NCBI GenBank assembly: GCA_002480565.1
Contig: DLCK01000030.1
Span: forward strand, 2,328 to 66,327
Reading direction: 5' to 3'
Length of the DNA stretch: 64,000 nt
Origin: Phycisphaerales bacterium UBA7800
GTDB taxonomy: Bacteria > Planctomycetota > Phycisphaerae > Phycisphaerales > Phycisphaeraceae
Shown: piece after piece, positions 8,573 through 17,249 of the stretch
How the letters are laid out: each line of letters begins with the position of its first letter
How positions within the stretch are numbered: position 1 is the stretch's first letter
Notes under the pieces: model-generated
Told to the model about the DNA's origin: nothing
The model's input: the letters and a program-made list of their open reading frames with translations, nothing else
Databases searched by the model: none
Program-made: the position numbers and the translations under genes

Positions 8573-9838
8573 ATGCAAGCAGCCATACTTTCTATCGGTG
8601 ATGAACTGGTACTCGGCCAAACCGTCGACACCAACTCTGCGTATCTCTCTGCCCAACTCGCGTCGCGCGGGATCATGACTCTTCTGCATCAAACCGTTGC
8701 AGACGACATGCAGGCCATGGTGGACATGATCCAATATGCATCGGAGCGTGTGGAGCTAATCATCATCTCCGGCGGATTGGGGCCAACTGATGATGACCTC
8801 ACCCGTCAAGCATTGGCTGGGGCGATGGGCGTCGAACTGGTGATGGACAACGAACAGTTGCCACTGATCGAAGCGATTTTCACACGCCGTGGCAAACCCA
8901 TGCCCGACCGCAACAAGATTCAAGCGTACCATCCAGTGGGCACCACGATGATCACTAACACCTGTGGCACGGCCCCCGGCATTATCGCCAAGCTCAACAA
9001 GGCGACGATCTACGTGACGCCGGGCGTCCCCAGTGAAATGAAGACCATGTGGGATTTGAGTATCCTCCCGCAAATCATCAAACTCGCCCCGTCCAAACGC
9101 TTCATCCATACCCTCAAAGTCAACACCTTCGGCAGAGGTGAAAGCACCATCGCTGAAGAACTCGGTGAACTCTTTGACCGTACCCGCAACCCCAAAGTCG
9201 GCACCACTGTCTCCAAAGGCATCGTCTCCGTGCGCATCCGAAGTGAATTTGAAACCGATGCAAAAGCAAAGACCCAGTTAAACCAAACCGTCGATGCCGT
9301 CAAAGCCAAACTCGGGGCCATTGCATACAGCACCGAAGACATCACCATCCAAGAGGTATTGGTGCAAATGCTCATCGACCGCAAGCTGACGGTGGCAACC
9401 GCTGAAAGCTGCACCGGCGGACTCATCGCCAAATTCCTCACCGACATCCCCGGAAGCAGCAGCGTCGTCAAAGGTGGCTGGGTGACCTATGCCAACGAAA
9501 TGAAAGTGCGTGAATTAGGTGTCCCCCAGCAAATGCTCATGGATCACGGTGCAGTCAGCCAGCCGGTCGCGTTACACATGGCCAAGTCCGCACAAGAGCA
9601 GGCTAACAGCGATCTGGCAGTAAGCGTCACCGGCATAGCAGGCCCCGGTGGTGGTAGTGACGAAAAACCTGTGGGGACCGTGTGGATGGGGATCGCTGAT
9701 CGCAAAGGTGCGACCTGTCGTAAGTTTGTCTTCAACGGCACACGTGAGACTATCCGTGACCGCACAGCAAAGATGGCCTGCCAAATGCTCCGCATGCGAC
9801 TGCTCGGCGAAGACGATGCAGCGATGACGATTGGGTGA
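8573..9838 (+). CDS. cinA: CinA-family protein with NMN deamidase domain
   Basis: Full-length two-domain CinA, 421 residues. The N-terminal molybdopterin-binding-like (COG1058) domain spans ~1-170 with ISGGLGPTDDDLTRQALA. The C-terminal PncC-type amidohydrolase spans ~255-415 with the catalytic TAESCTGG (Ser279-Cys280) and SVTGIAGPGGGSDEKPVGTVW. Known members recycle NMN by deamidation and/or hydrolyse ADP-ribose. It starts 58 bases after the MFS gene and is probably co-transcribed with it. Confidence 0.95.
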   Translation: MQAAILSIGDELVLGQTVDTNSAYLSAQLASRGIMTLLHQTVADDMQAMVDMIQYASERVELIIISGGLGPTDDDLTRQALAGAMGVELVMDNEQLPLIEAIFTRRGKPMPDRNKIQAYHPVGTTMITNTCGTAPGIIAKLNKATIYVTPGVPSEMKTMWDLSILPQIIKLAPSKRFIHTLKVNTFGRGESTIAEELGELFDRTRNPKVGTTVSKGIVSVRIRSEFETDAKAKTQLNQTVDAVKAKLGAIAYSTEDITIQEVLVQMLIDRKLTVATAESCTGGLIAKFLTDIPGSSSVVKGGWVTYANEMKVRELGVPQQMLMDHGAVSQPVALHMAKSAQEQANSDLAVSVTGIAGPGGGSDEKPVGTVWMGIADRKGATCRKFVFNGTRETIRDRTAKMACQMLRMRLLGEDDAAMTIG

Positions 9839-9849
9839 ATATATATTTC

Positions 9850-9936
9850 AAACCGCAGGCGGTTTAGCGCTCTATGAATCGATTGGACACCGGCGGTAAT
9901 CGAGTCTCGCAGGCACTGCTAAACCGCAGGCGGTTT
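9850..9936. repeat. Paired AAACCGC-AG-GCGGTTT palindromes between convergent genes
   Basis: Two copies of a 7-2-7 palindrome lie at 9850-9865 and 9921-9936 in the gap between cinA and the GH130 gene. They carry flanking AGC / GCT triplets so that the two copies also form an outer inverted repeat. A third palindrome with the same 7-2-7 plan is at 22986-23001. They probably mark transcript ends. Confidence 0.75.
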
Positions 9937-9953
9937 TACGATTCTCGAAAACG

Positions 9954-11453
9954 TCACTTCATCTGCTTAAGCAGTGAGGGCATATCAATTACGGCGATGC
10001 CACTCACCGAGTCGGCCATCGCGTAAGGCAAGACCAGCATATCCTTGTGAAGCATCGCGCCACAACTGTAAAGCACATTGGGGACATAGCCTTCACGTTC
10101 GGTTTCATCTGGCGCCATCAACGGCTCGTCAAGGTGTCCAATGACCTTCGTCGGATCTTCCAGATCAAGGAGGATCGCGCCCAGCACATACCGACGCATC
10201 GGGCCAACACCATGAGTCAGCAGCAACCAGCCTTCAGGGGTTTCAATGGGTGAACCGCAGTTACCCAGCTGAACCAAATCCCAAGGCAGGGACGGTTTTT
10301 GGAGCAATTGGGATTCACCCCAAAAGTGCATGTGATCCGAACGCGAGATGGTGATGTCCTGCCCGTTCTGTCGGCCAACCATGTAGTAGTCACCGTTAAT
10401 CCGTCGAGGAAACAGGGCAAACCCTTTGCCATGGGCACCCGTACCGTTGAGGGATCGAATGTGATAGGTCAGAAAATCGCCTGTCTCAATGATCTGAGGC
10501 ATGATGCGCGAACCATCGTAGGCGGTATAGGTCGCGTAGTACCATGCGTTACCATCGTCTTCAACAAAACGGACAAAGCGAGCGTCTTCCAGGCCATTGC
10601 GTTCGACTTCGGAAACTGGAAACAAGATGCGTTCACTGATATCCGAATCACAGGAAAAGTTCACCGTGTAATTACTCTCCGCCAGCCAGCGAAGTGTCTG
10701 AATGCATTGGTGTTGGCGAGCCTGCATGGACCTTTCATGGCAAAGTTCATCAATTGCAGCATCCATCTGTGTCCGCGAGAAATGATCCGGGAGTTTACTG
10801 AGAATACTACGGTTGATATCGCCTGCTGCGCCCAGTTCCTTGAGCTTTCGGAGCATGAGAATTTTCTCATACAGCGCATCGGTATGAATATCAGGTTGCG
10901 ATGAAAAACTACTTGGATCATCCATCTGCACATCACCTTCAGCGGTAAGACAACCCTGGCGAAATGTGACGGATGAAATATGACCTTCACCGACGGCGCG
11001 GAACGAAAGCACAAACCGGCATCCCCCCTTGGGTGCACCGGTTTGATCCGGATGCAGAACGATACTCGGATTAAAATATGCCGCAGCCGCAAAGCTGTAT
11101 TCGAGACTGAAATACGAACCCAGTAATAACTGGTGCGTTGTCGGCAGATGCTCAAGATCAGCAAGTAATTCCGAATGACTCATCTGCACGACCTGAGCGC
11201 AGACCTTGGCATAGTGTCTGCGATAGATCGCTTCGCTGTCTCGATGCCGATCATCAAACAGCGTACAGGTCTCCTGCCATGCCTGATCCTTCTGCATTTG
11301 CGAGAGTGCTAAAAACCGCCTTAAAAACGGTTCAAAACGTGCCCCGGGCGCAGCATTAAAGTATCGAACAATGACTTTATGACTATGTGCAGCAAAGCGC
11401 TCATCCTGGCGGAAAATATTTACACCAGGATGGCTTGTGTCTTGGACTGACAT
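9954..11453 (-). CDS. Glycoside hydrolase/phosphorylase family GH130
   Basis: Predicted five-bladed propeller enzyme of 499 residues. GH130 members phosphorolyse or hydrolyse beta-mannosidic linkages. The helical N-terminal ~180 residues are an extension seen in one GH130 subgroup. The catalytic part (~190-495) carries GNCGSPIETPEGWLLLTHGV, RRYVLGAILLDLEDP and the C-terminal EGYVPNVLYSCGAMLHKD blocks. The ribosome site AAGGAG sits 6 bases before the ATG, and the start overlaps the 3' end of the GT4 gene by 34 bases, so the two are translationally coupled. Phosphorylase versus hydrolase cannot be decided by eye. Confidence 0.88.
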   Translation of the reverse strand: MSVQDTSHPGVNIFRQDERFAAHSHKVIVRYFNAAPGARFEPFLRRFLALSQMQKDQAWQETCTLFDDRHRDSEAIYRRHYAKVCAQVVQMSHSELLADLEHLPTTHQLLLGSYFSLEYSFAAAAYFNPSIVLHPDQTGAPKGGCRFVLSFRAVGEGHISSVTFRQGCLTAEGDVQMDDPSSFSSQPDIHTDALYEKILMLRKLKELGAAGDINRSILSKLPDHFSRTQMDAAIDELCHERSMQARQHQCIQTLRWLAESNYTVNFSCDSDISERILFPVSEVERNGLEDARFVRFVEDDGNAWYYATYTAYDGSRIMPQIIETGDFLTYHIRSLNGTGAHGKGFALFPRRINGDYYMVGRQNGQDITISRSDHMHFWGESQLLQKPSLPWDLVQLGNCGSPIETPEGWLLLTHGVGPMRRYVLGAILLDLEDPTKVIGHLDEPLMAPDETEREGYVPNVLYSCGAMLHKDMLVLPYAMADSVSGIAVIDMPSLLKQMK

Positions 11454-13702
11454 TTTAACTCCTTGGAGGCCGTGATCATTTCAGCCTGGGCCAGCAGGTA
11501 CGCCAAGGTACTTTCAGCGCCTTGGTTTTCATTGAGTCGGTCGGCATGTAGTCCATCTCGACAACCACCGATTTCCGGGTCATATACTTCCACGCCCAGA
11601 TCGTTGGCGCCCAGGAACCAACCAAAGGCTCTTACCGCTTCATCATACCAGCGACTGTCACTGGTCAATCTCCATGCAGTCAATGACGCGGAAACCTGAG
11701 TGTAGGCTTCGATGGGTTGCTGATCGAAAATCGCACGCTTGCCACCTCGGACATACCAACCATCGGAACCTACAGGACGGAAGATACCGCCCTTGCCGGT
11801 CTGGACTTTGGTAAGCCATTTGAGTGCTGCCAATCCCGCATCGGCCCAGCGATTGTTTTGAGCATCGTGCCCGCTGATGAGTAGCGCTTCAGCCATCCGC
11901 GCGTTGGAGTAGGTCACCACCGGCTCAAACCATTTCCAGTCGGACGTACTGTTTTCGTTGTATAAATCCATCAGCCGTCCTGCAAGATCATCCCGCAACT
12001 GTCGCACCCGCAGGTCACCGCCATAGCGTTTGAGATAGGCTGATGCACCAAGGATGGTGAACATCCAGGAACGCGGCGAGGTGAACGTCTCAGCAGCATC
12101 CAATCCCATGGTAAACAAGTTGGAGGATAGCGTTCGATCACCCAGGTGATGGTCTGATCCGAGAATGGTTCCCAGCGCCCAGAGCGTCCGTGCATGGCTG
12201 TCCGTCGAGCCGACTTCTTCAAGCCAGCGACGATCGTAGGACATGAAGTTCCTAAAGCGACCTTTGCTGTTGTTCCATGCGTAATAAATAAAACTCTGAT
12301 ACCGATCAGCAAGGCGATGCAGTTGTGTATCAATGCCCGGATCATGGCCGGTGAGGATGCTGCAGAACAATAGCGCCCGCGCATTGTCATCAATGCAATA
12401 GCCATGATTGGCATCGGGAATGGTGTAAATCGCGTGCTGGAAAATACCCGTATCATCGCTGAGCGTTTTAAGATGTGTCAGATTCACATCCGGTAAAATC
12501 AAGCGGTCCGGCGGCTGAACCTTCCGCGCGGATTTGATGTAGCGATATTCATTTCTCGCGGTATCAAACAAGTCCATATACTGATTGGCAACGGTCGACC
12601 AGACCATGTTCCGCCCATATTGATAGGCTTTTTTGCGCATGGTGTTACGTTTGACATCATCATCAAGCAGATCAATCACGGCATCGGCAATGGCGGTTGG
12701 ATCTTTGAATCCGACCAATGTGCCACGGTCGTCATCGAGTAATTCCTGGGCATGCCAATACGGTGTGGAAACCACTGCTTTACCCGCGCCCAGTGCATAC
12801 GCCAACGTACCGGAGGTGATCTGTGCTTCACTGAGATACGGTGTGAGATAGATGTCTGCTGCGCCGATAAACTGCATGAGTTCCTCGGTCTCCACAAAAC
12901 GATCATGGAAGACCAGGTGATCGGCAACACCGAGTTTTTCAGCCAAAGCGACCAGTGATTCACGATAGCTTTCGCCAGCATGGGCACGGACATGCGGATG
13001 TGTCGCACCGACGACCATGTAAATCGCTTCGGGATGTTTTTCGACGATGGCAGGCAACGCCTGGATCGCATATTCAAGCCCTTTACCCGGAGATAGCAGG
13101 CCGAAGGTCAGCAGCAGTTTGCGACCTTCCACGTTGTACTGGTCTTTGTAATAACTCGGATCAACAAATGGGACATCGTGAATGCCATGATGGATCATGG
13201 CTATTTTTTCAGGGTCAATATTGTAAATATCCTGAAGAAAGTCCACGCCATGTTGACTCATCGTCACCAGTCGGATGGAACGGTCTGCCAACTCATTGAG
13301 GATGTCACGTTGTTCCTGGCAAGGGTCTTTGAGGATGGTATGCAAGGTGGTGATCACCGGCATACGTAATTCATCAAGCAGGTCGAGAATGTACTTGCCA
13401 TACTCGCCCCCGTAGATGCCGTACTCATGTTGAACGCAGACGGCATCGACATTGTTGATATTCAGAAAGTCCGCAGCGCGTTTGTAGTCAACGAGCTTAT
13501 TGTCACGAATTTCAAAGCGAACCGGCGGCGGATAATCATAGCCCTGAGGCTGGTCATTCATTGGCAACACCCAGAAGTCGGTCTTGGGGTGTCTGGTTTG
13601 CAGCCCGGCCACAAGGTCATGGGTGAAGGTGGCCAAACCACACTTGCGGGGTAGGTGATTACCGATAAACGCTACCTGCCGAATCTGACTGGAATGACTC
13701 AT
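11420..13702 (-). CDS. GT4 glycosyltransferase with C-terminal alpha/alpha toroid domain
   Basis: A two-domain 760-residue protein. Residues ~5-385 are a GT-B fold, family 4-like transferase (LPRKCGLATFTHDLVAGL at the N-terminus, TFGLLSPGKGLEYAIQALP donor region, then DIYLTPYLSEAQITSGTLAYALGAGKAVVSTPYWHA). Residues ~400-745 contain paired helices with W-rich and GG loops (YCIDDNARALL, GRFRNFMSYDRRWLEE, WFEPVVTYSNARMAEALL) like glycosidase (alpha/alpha)6 toroids. The ATG at 13702 is preferred; a GTG at 13744 is in frame, but its AGGAGG is ~30 bases away. Overlap with the GH130 gene suggests joint synthesis and turnover of one mannose-type glycan, which is an inference. Confidence 0.88.
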   Translation of the reverse strand: MSHSSQIRQVAFIGNHLPRKCGLATFTHDLVAGLQTRHPKTDFWVLPMNDQPQGYDYPPPVRFEIRDNKLVDYKRAADFLNINNVDAVCVQHEYGIYGGEYGKYILDLLDELRMPVITTLHTILKDPCQEQRDILNELADRSIRLVTMSQHGVDFLQDIYNIDPEKIAMIHHGIHDVPFVDPSYYKDQYNVEGRKLLLTFGLLSPGKGLEYAIQALPAIVEKHPEAIYMVVGATHPHVRAHAGESYRESLVALAEKLGVADHLVFHDRFVETEELMQFIGAADIYLTPYLSEAQITSGTLAYALGAGKAVVSTPYWHAQELLDDDRGTLVGFKDPTAIADAVIDLLDDDVKRNTMRKKAYQYGRNMVWSTVANQYMDLFDTARNEYRYIKSARKVQPPDRLILPDVNLTHLKTLSDDTGIFQHAIYTIPDANHGYCIDDNARALLFCSILTGHDPGIDTQLHRLADRYQSFIYYAWNNSKGRFRNFMSYDRRWLEEVGSTDSHARTLWALGTILGSDHHLGDRTLSSNLFTMGLDAAETFTSPRSWMFTILGASAYLKRYGGDLRVRQLRDDLAGRLMDLYNENSTSDWKWFEPVVTYSNARMAEALLISGHDAQNNRWADAGLAALKWLTKVQTGKGGIFRPVGSDGWYVRGGKRAIFDQQPIEAYTQVSASLTAWRLTSDSRWYDEAVRAFGWFLGANDLGVEVYDPEIGGCRDGLHADRLNENQGAESTLAYLLAQAEMITASKELKCQSKTQAILV

Positions 13703-13792
13703 GATTTTCGTGTTGCTGCTCGGACCCCAGGTGGCCAACCTCACGTGGGCGCTACTTGAGGGGCGGGGAGCAAACCTCCTTATGCTGATGTT

Positions 13793-13810
13793 ATTGACAC
13801 ACGTGACAAT
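13793..13810. promoter_or_regulatory. Candidate operator (18-bp imperfect palindrome)
   Basis: ATTGACACACGTGACAAT matches its own reverse complement at 14 of 18 positions. It lies between the possible -10 box and the GT4 start, where a repressor would act. The regulator is unknown. Confidence 0.3.
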
Positions 13811-13861
13811 AAAGCAACATGCATACCATGCAGGTAAGACAACGGTTGTTTCAAGTTGTTC

Positions 13862-13867
13862 ATTATA
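13862..13867 (-). promoter_or_regulatory. Possible -10 box for the GT4/GH130 transcript
   Basis: Perfect TATAAT on the minus strand, about 160 bases before the GT4 ATG. No good -35 hexamer is found at 16-18 bases, so this is only a candidate. Confidence 0.3.
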
Positions 13868-14008
13868 CCCAGAACCCGGGAAAACCTCGTAAAAACAAGG
13901 GTTAATTTATTGTTGAGCGGATGCTGAAAAATGAACACGTACTGCGCGCATAATAAGCGGATGCTTGTTTAGCGCGCGGTTTTTGGGTTTTGGGGGCTTT
14001 TGTGGGTT

Positions 14009-15238
14009 TTATTTCCCGCCGTTAAGGAAGAACTCCATCAACTCATGGCCGTGCTTGATTTGCAGATCCCCATGCTGGGCGTTGGTTTCGTTAAACGGCT
14101 TGGGGACGATGTTGTTGATGTGTTTGCCTGCCATGACAAAAGGAGGCGGCGTGGGGTCATGCTTACGGGTGTCGACCGAGGTGTAATGGTCAGGGAGCAC
14201 CAGTGTCCGATAACCGCCAAATTCATCGTTGCGGTCTTGGAGCATTTGATGAATCGGGCCGACGATATGTTTGTCGATGGCTTCAATGGCACTGACCTTG
14301 GATTGACTGTCTGCCTGATGGGAGGCTTCATCGGGTGCTTCGACATGCACGCAGACGATATCGTAATCATCGATCGCTTTAAGACCATGTTCGCCAGCGG
14401 TCTTGTAATCCTGAGTCTGGTGATAACTGGTCTGGCCAGGGACATCGAGTCGATCCCAACCGATAAAGGATGCGATACCTGCCAATAAATCAACTGCGGT
14501 GATCATGGCACCTTTGATCCCAAAGCGGGATTCAAAACTCGGGACGATGGGCTTTTGGCCTTGCCCCCAGGGCCAGATATGGGTCGCCGGTGCTTCGCCC
14601 AGATCACGTCGGGTGAGGTTCACTTCATGGCCACCAAAGAGTTTTTCACTTTGATCGATGAGTTGGTTTAGCAGTTGGGCGTTGGGACCTTTGGGGCGGT
14701 ACTTGTCCATCGACTCGCCGGGAATATCGTGCGGCGGCGTGGTCTTGAGTTTGCTCCAGTCTCGTCCCTTTTTACCATCTCTATTGGATTGATCCACGAG
14801 AATATTGCGATAGCTCACGCCCGGATACACCTTCATGTCCGGATCATCAATGAGCTTCACAAAATCCGCGAGCAGTTGCTTGCCTTCGTCACTGCTAATT
14901 GCCCCTGCGGAGTGATCCTGCATGAGCTGTTCAACAACGGTGACGAAGTTAATGCGGAAGATCCAATCTGCAGGGTCAAGGTCAATCCCCAATGCCGCGG
15001 CTTCCAACGGCGCGCGTCCCTTGTGATACTTCACCGGCGAATAGCCCAGCAGTGACATGCTGCAAACATCCGACCCGCAAGGGAAACCCTCAGGCGTCGT
15101 GGCGACGGTCCCCTGGCGACCGGTCATGGCCAGCTTGTCCATGTTGGGAATATGAGCAGCCTCAAACGGCGTCTTGCCATCGAGTTCTTCAAGCGGGTGA
15201 TCGGCTGCGCCGTCGGGAATGATGATGACGTATTTCAT
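14009..15238 (-). CDS. apgM: Cofactor-independent phosphoglycerate mutase, ApgM type
   Basis: Interconverts 3- and 2-phosphoglycerate in glycolysis and gluconeogenesis. The product is 409 residues of the alkaline-phosphatase superfamily: metal-binding PDGAADHP at 7-14, nucleophile Ser56 in CGSDVCSMSLLGY, CVHVEAPDEASHQAD and LPDHYTSVDTRKHDPTP near the end supply the other metal ligands. The length fits the archaeal/planctomycete ApgM group rather than the ~510-residue GpmI. No Shine-Dalgarno is visible; the snap-back repeat reaches to within a few bases of the start codon. Confidence 0.93.
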   Translation of the reverse strand: MKYVIIIPDGAADHPLEELDGKTPFEAAHIPNMDKLAMTGRQGTVATTPEGFPCGSDVCSMSLLGYSPVKYHKGRAPLEAAALGIDLDPADWIFRINFVTVVEQLMQDHSAGAISSDEGKQLLADFVKLIDDPDMKVYPGVSYRNILVDQSNRDGKKGRDWSKLKTTPPHDIPGESMDKYRPKGPNAQLLNQLIDQSEKLFGGHEVNLTRRDLGEAPATHIWPWGQGQKPIVPSFESRFGIKGAMITAVDLLAGIASFIGWDRLDVPGQTSYHQTQDYKTAGEHGLKAIDDYDIVCVHVEAPDEASHQADSQSKVSAIEAIDKHIVGPIHQMLQDRNDEFGGYRTLVLPDHYTSVDTRKHDPTPPPFVMAGKHINNIVPKPFNETNAQHGDLQIKHGHELMEFFLNGGK

Positions 15239-15244
15239 GGGAGT

Positions 15245-15353
15245 CAGGCAGTAGAGAGTAGTGATTAGGGAGTAGTGATGTAGGACAAGACAGGTATTCT
15301 ACACCAAATCATCTGTCTTGGACGACTCCCTACTCCCTGCTCCCTACTCCCTG
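15245..15353. repeat. Snap-back element with GGGAGTA words filling the thuA-apgM gap
   Basis: Arms 15245-15273 and 15325-15353 match at 24 of 29 positions after reverse complementation and are made of repeated GGGAGTA-type words. A second perfect 8-bp stem (CAAGACAG 15286-15293, CTGTCTTG 15313-15320) lies inside. The element occupies almost all bases between the thuA stop and the apgM start. Confidence 0.85.
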
Positions 15354-15357
15354 AAAA

Positions 15358-16140
15358 TTAGTGCTCATGCAATGATTGGTCGACTTCGTGCTTGGCAGCG
15401 ATGGGAGCCAGTGGTTCTTTGATACATGGCGCATCAAGTCGAACCGGCGCACTGCTTCGCGGGGCTGCCCATTTCACGCTATTGGCCAGAACGCGACGGA
15501 CGTTCTTGTTGTAGTAGATGGGGAAGGTTTCATGACCGGGACGGAAGTAGAAAATCCGACCCTTGCCACGTGTCCAGCAGTTGCCGCTGCGGAAGACTTC
15601 GCCCCCTTCAAACCAGCTGATAAACACCTGTTCGTCGGGTGCGGGGATGTCAAAATATTCGCCGTACATCTCGGTGTGTTCGAGTTCAAATTTTTCGTCT
15701 TCGAGTCCATCAGCAATGGGATGCCCACCATTGACACACCAGATGATTTCGCGTTCTGCTGCTTCACGCCAACGCAACGAGCAGGTGGTGCCCAATAGAC
15801 GCTTGAGAATTTTGGAGTAGTGACCGGAGTGAAGCACGATCAAGCCCATGCCTTCAAGGACGCGCTTTTGCACCTTATCAACAATCTCGTCTTTGACTTC
15901 CGCATGAGCACAGTGGCCCCACCATGTCATCACATCGGTGTCCGCCAAGACCTCATCGGTCAGACCGTGTTCAGGTTCATCAAGCGTCGCAGTACGGACA
16001 ACGACTTGTGCACCGAGGTATTCTTCGATGGCTGCTTTCATCACCATGTGCATGCCATCGGGATACAGTTTTTTGACTTCGTCGGATGTATGTTCGTGAC
16101 GATATTCATGCCAAACGGTGACGCGGATCGGATTGGACAT
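15358..16140 (-). CDS. ThuA-like protein (trehalose-utilisation family)
   Basis: 260-residue cytoplasmic protein with a class I glutamine amidotransferase-like fold. ThuA-family features are VTVWHEYRHEH at the N-terminus, TDVMTWWGHCAHAEV, GMGLIVLHSGHYSKILKRLLG, and RIFYFRPGHETFPIYYN near the end. ThuA proteins accompany sugar catabolism; some oxidise disaccharides to 3-keto forms with a partner, but the reaction of this subgroup is not settled. GGAGTG lies 8 bases before the ATG. It is the first gene of the minus-strand run that continues into apgM. Confidence 0.9.
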   Translation of the reverse strand: MSNPIRVTVWHEYRHEHTSDEVKKLYPDGMHMVMKAAIEEYLGAQVVVRTATLDEPEHGLTDEVLADTDVMTWWGHCAHAEVKDEIVDKVQKRVLEGMGLIVLHSGHYSKILKRLLGTTCSLRWREAAEREIIWCVNGGHPIADGLEDEKFELEHTEMYGEYFDIPAPDEQVFISWFEGGEVFRSGNCWTRGKGRIFYFRPGHETFPIYYNKNVRRVLANSVKWAAPRSSAPVRLDAPCIKEPLAPIAAKHEVDQSLHEH

Positions 16141-16258
16141 TATGCACTCCAGTGAGCTGTTGGGAGTTAAAGGTTATTGGAAAGATACAACTTTATCCTA
16201 AGGTTCGCCGGATGCAAGTCTGCAGCGTTGTCGATAAGCCATCCACTGCCGTATCCGT

Positions 16259-16264
16259 TATAAT
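16259..16264 (+). promoter_or_regulatory. Possible -10 box giving a leaderless folD transcript
   Basis: TATAAT ends 6 bases before the folD ATG, so a start at the usual distance would fall on the A of the ATG. No Shine-Dalgarno is present. The -35 region is poor, so this stays tentative. Confidence 0.35.
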
Positions 16265-16270
16265 GTCCCC

Positions 16271-17134
16271 ATGAGCAATACTCTCGATAACAAAATTCTC
16301 GGCAAACCCGTGGCAGATGCAATCATGCAGCAAACCGCTGACCGTGTTGCCAAAATCAAAGAGCAGACCGGCGTGACCCCATGCCTGGCTACTGTACTCG
16401 TCGGTGAAGACCCCGCGTCACACACCTACATCCGCATGAAGCTCAATCGCTGTGAACAGGCAGGCATCGGCTCAAAGCATATCAAGCTCGATGACTCGAC
16501 CACCACCGAACAGCTTGTGGCTACCATCTCCGAACTGGGGAGCGATCCGCAAGTCCATGGCATTCTGCTTCAACATCCCGTCCCGCATCAAATCAACGAA
16601 CGCGCTGCGTTTGAAGCGATTCCCGTGTCCAAGGATGTCGATGGCGTGACCTATGGGAGTTTTAGCCGCATGTGGTTTGATGAACCAGGCTGCTTCCCAA
16701 GCTGCACCCCCCAGGGCATTATGCTTTTGCTCGAATCAGCAGGCATTGACCTCTCTGGCAAGCATGCAGTGGTCATTGGACGCTCGCCCATTCTCGGTAA
16801 ACCCATGGCAGGATTACTGCTTGCCAAGAACGCGACGGTCACCATCTGTCACAGCCGAACCAAGGATTTACCCGCACTGGTCAAACAGGCGGACATCGTC
16901 GTTGCTGCCGTGGGCAAGCCCGAATTTGTCCAAGGCGATTGGCTCAAGGACGGCGCGATCGTCATGGATGCAGGCTACAATCCAGGCAATGTCGGAGACG
17001 TCCACTTTGAATCATCCGCCAAAGTTGCCAGCCTCATCACCCCCGTCCCCGGCGGCGTGGGCCCGATGACGTTAGCGGTCCTCATGCAACAAACCGCCCA
17101 AGCTGCAGCCCAGCAGTTGGGTGTGAAAGACTAA
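16271..17134 (+). CDS. folD: Methylenetetrahydrofolate dehydrogenase / cyclohydrolase
   Basis: Bifunctional cytoplasmic enzyme of one-carbon metabolism interconverting 5,10-methylene-, methenyl- and 10-formyl-tetrahydrofolate. The 287 residues are full length. Tyr53 and Lys57 in ASHTYIRMKLNRC are the catalytic pair; PCTP-like SCTPQGIMLLLE, VVIGRSPILGKPMAGLLL and the C-terminal PVPGGVGPMTLAVLMQQT are all present. Downstream on the same strand are an unknown gene and a lipoprotein. Confidence 0.97.
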   Translation: MSNTLDNKILGKPVADAIMQQTADRVAKIKEQTGVTPCLATVLVGEDPASHTYIRMKLNRCEQAGIGSKHIKLDDSTTTEQLVATISELGSDPQVHGILLQHPVPHQINERAAFEAIPVSKDVDGVTYGSFSRMWFDEPGCFPSCTPQGIMLLLESAGIDLSGKHAVVIGRSPILGKPMAGLLLAKNATVTICHSRTKDLPALVKQADIVVAAVGKPEFVQGDWLKDGAIVMDAGYNPGNVGDVHFESSAKVASLITPVPGGVGPMTLAVLMQQTAQAAAQQLGVKD

Positions 17135-17139
17135 CCTTA

Positions 17140-17246
17140 TTTCGAATTTTGGATTTGGGATTTCGAATTTGTTTCAAGACCATTGAGTTCTTGCGACATT
17201 CGAGAATGTCTACAAATCCGAAATTCAAAATCATAAATCCGAAATC
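17140..17246. repeat. Snap-back element with AATCCGAAAT words, 3' of folD
   Basis: Arms of 35 bases starting near 17138 and at 17212-17246 match at about 28 positions when reverse complemented. A perfect GACATTC-GA-GAATGTC hairpin lies between them (17195-17210). The right arm ends three bases before the ATG of the next gene, which has no visible ribosome site. Confidence 0.8.
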
Positions 17247-17249
17247 ACT

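Larger units (their letters stand above)
13703..14008. other. Intergenic region upstream of the GT4/GH130 pair
   Basis: This 306-base gap separates apgM from the GT4 gene, both on the minus strand. It holds a perfect minus-strand TATAAT (13862-13867) without a convincing -35 box, and an 18-base imperfect palindrome downstream of it (see separate entries). No ORF with coding character was seen. Confidence 0.4.
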
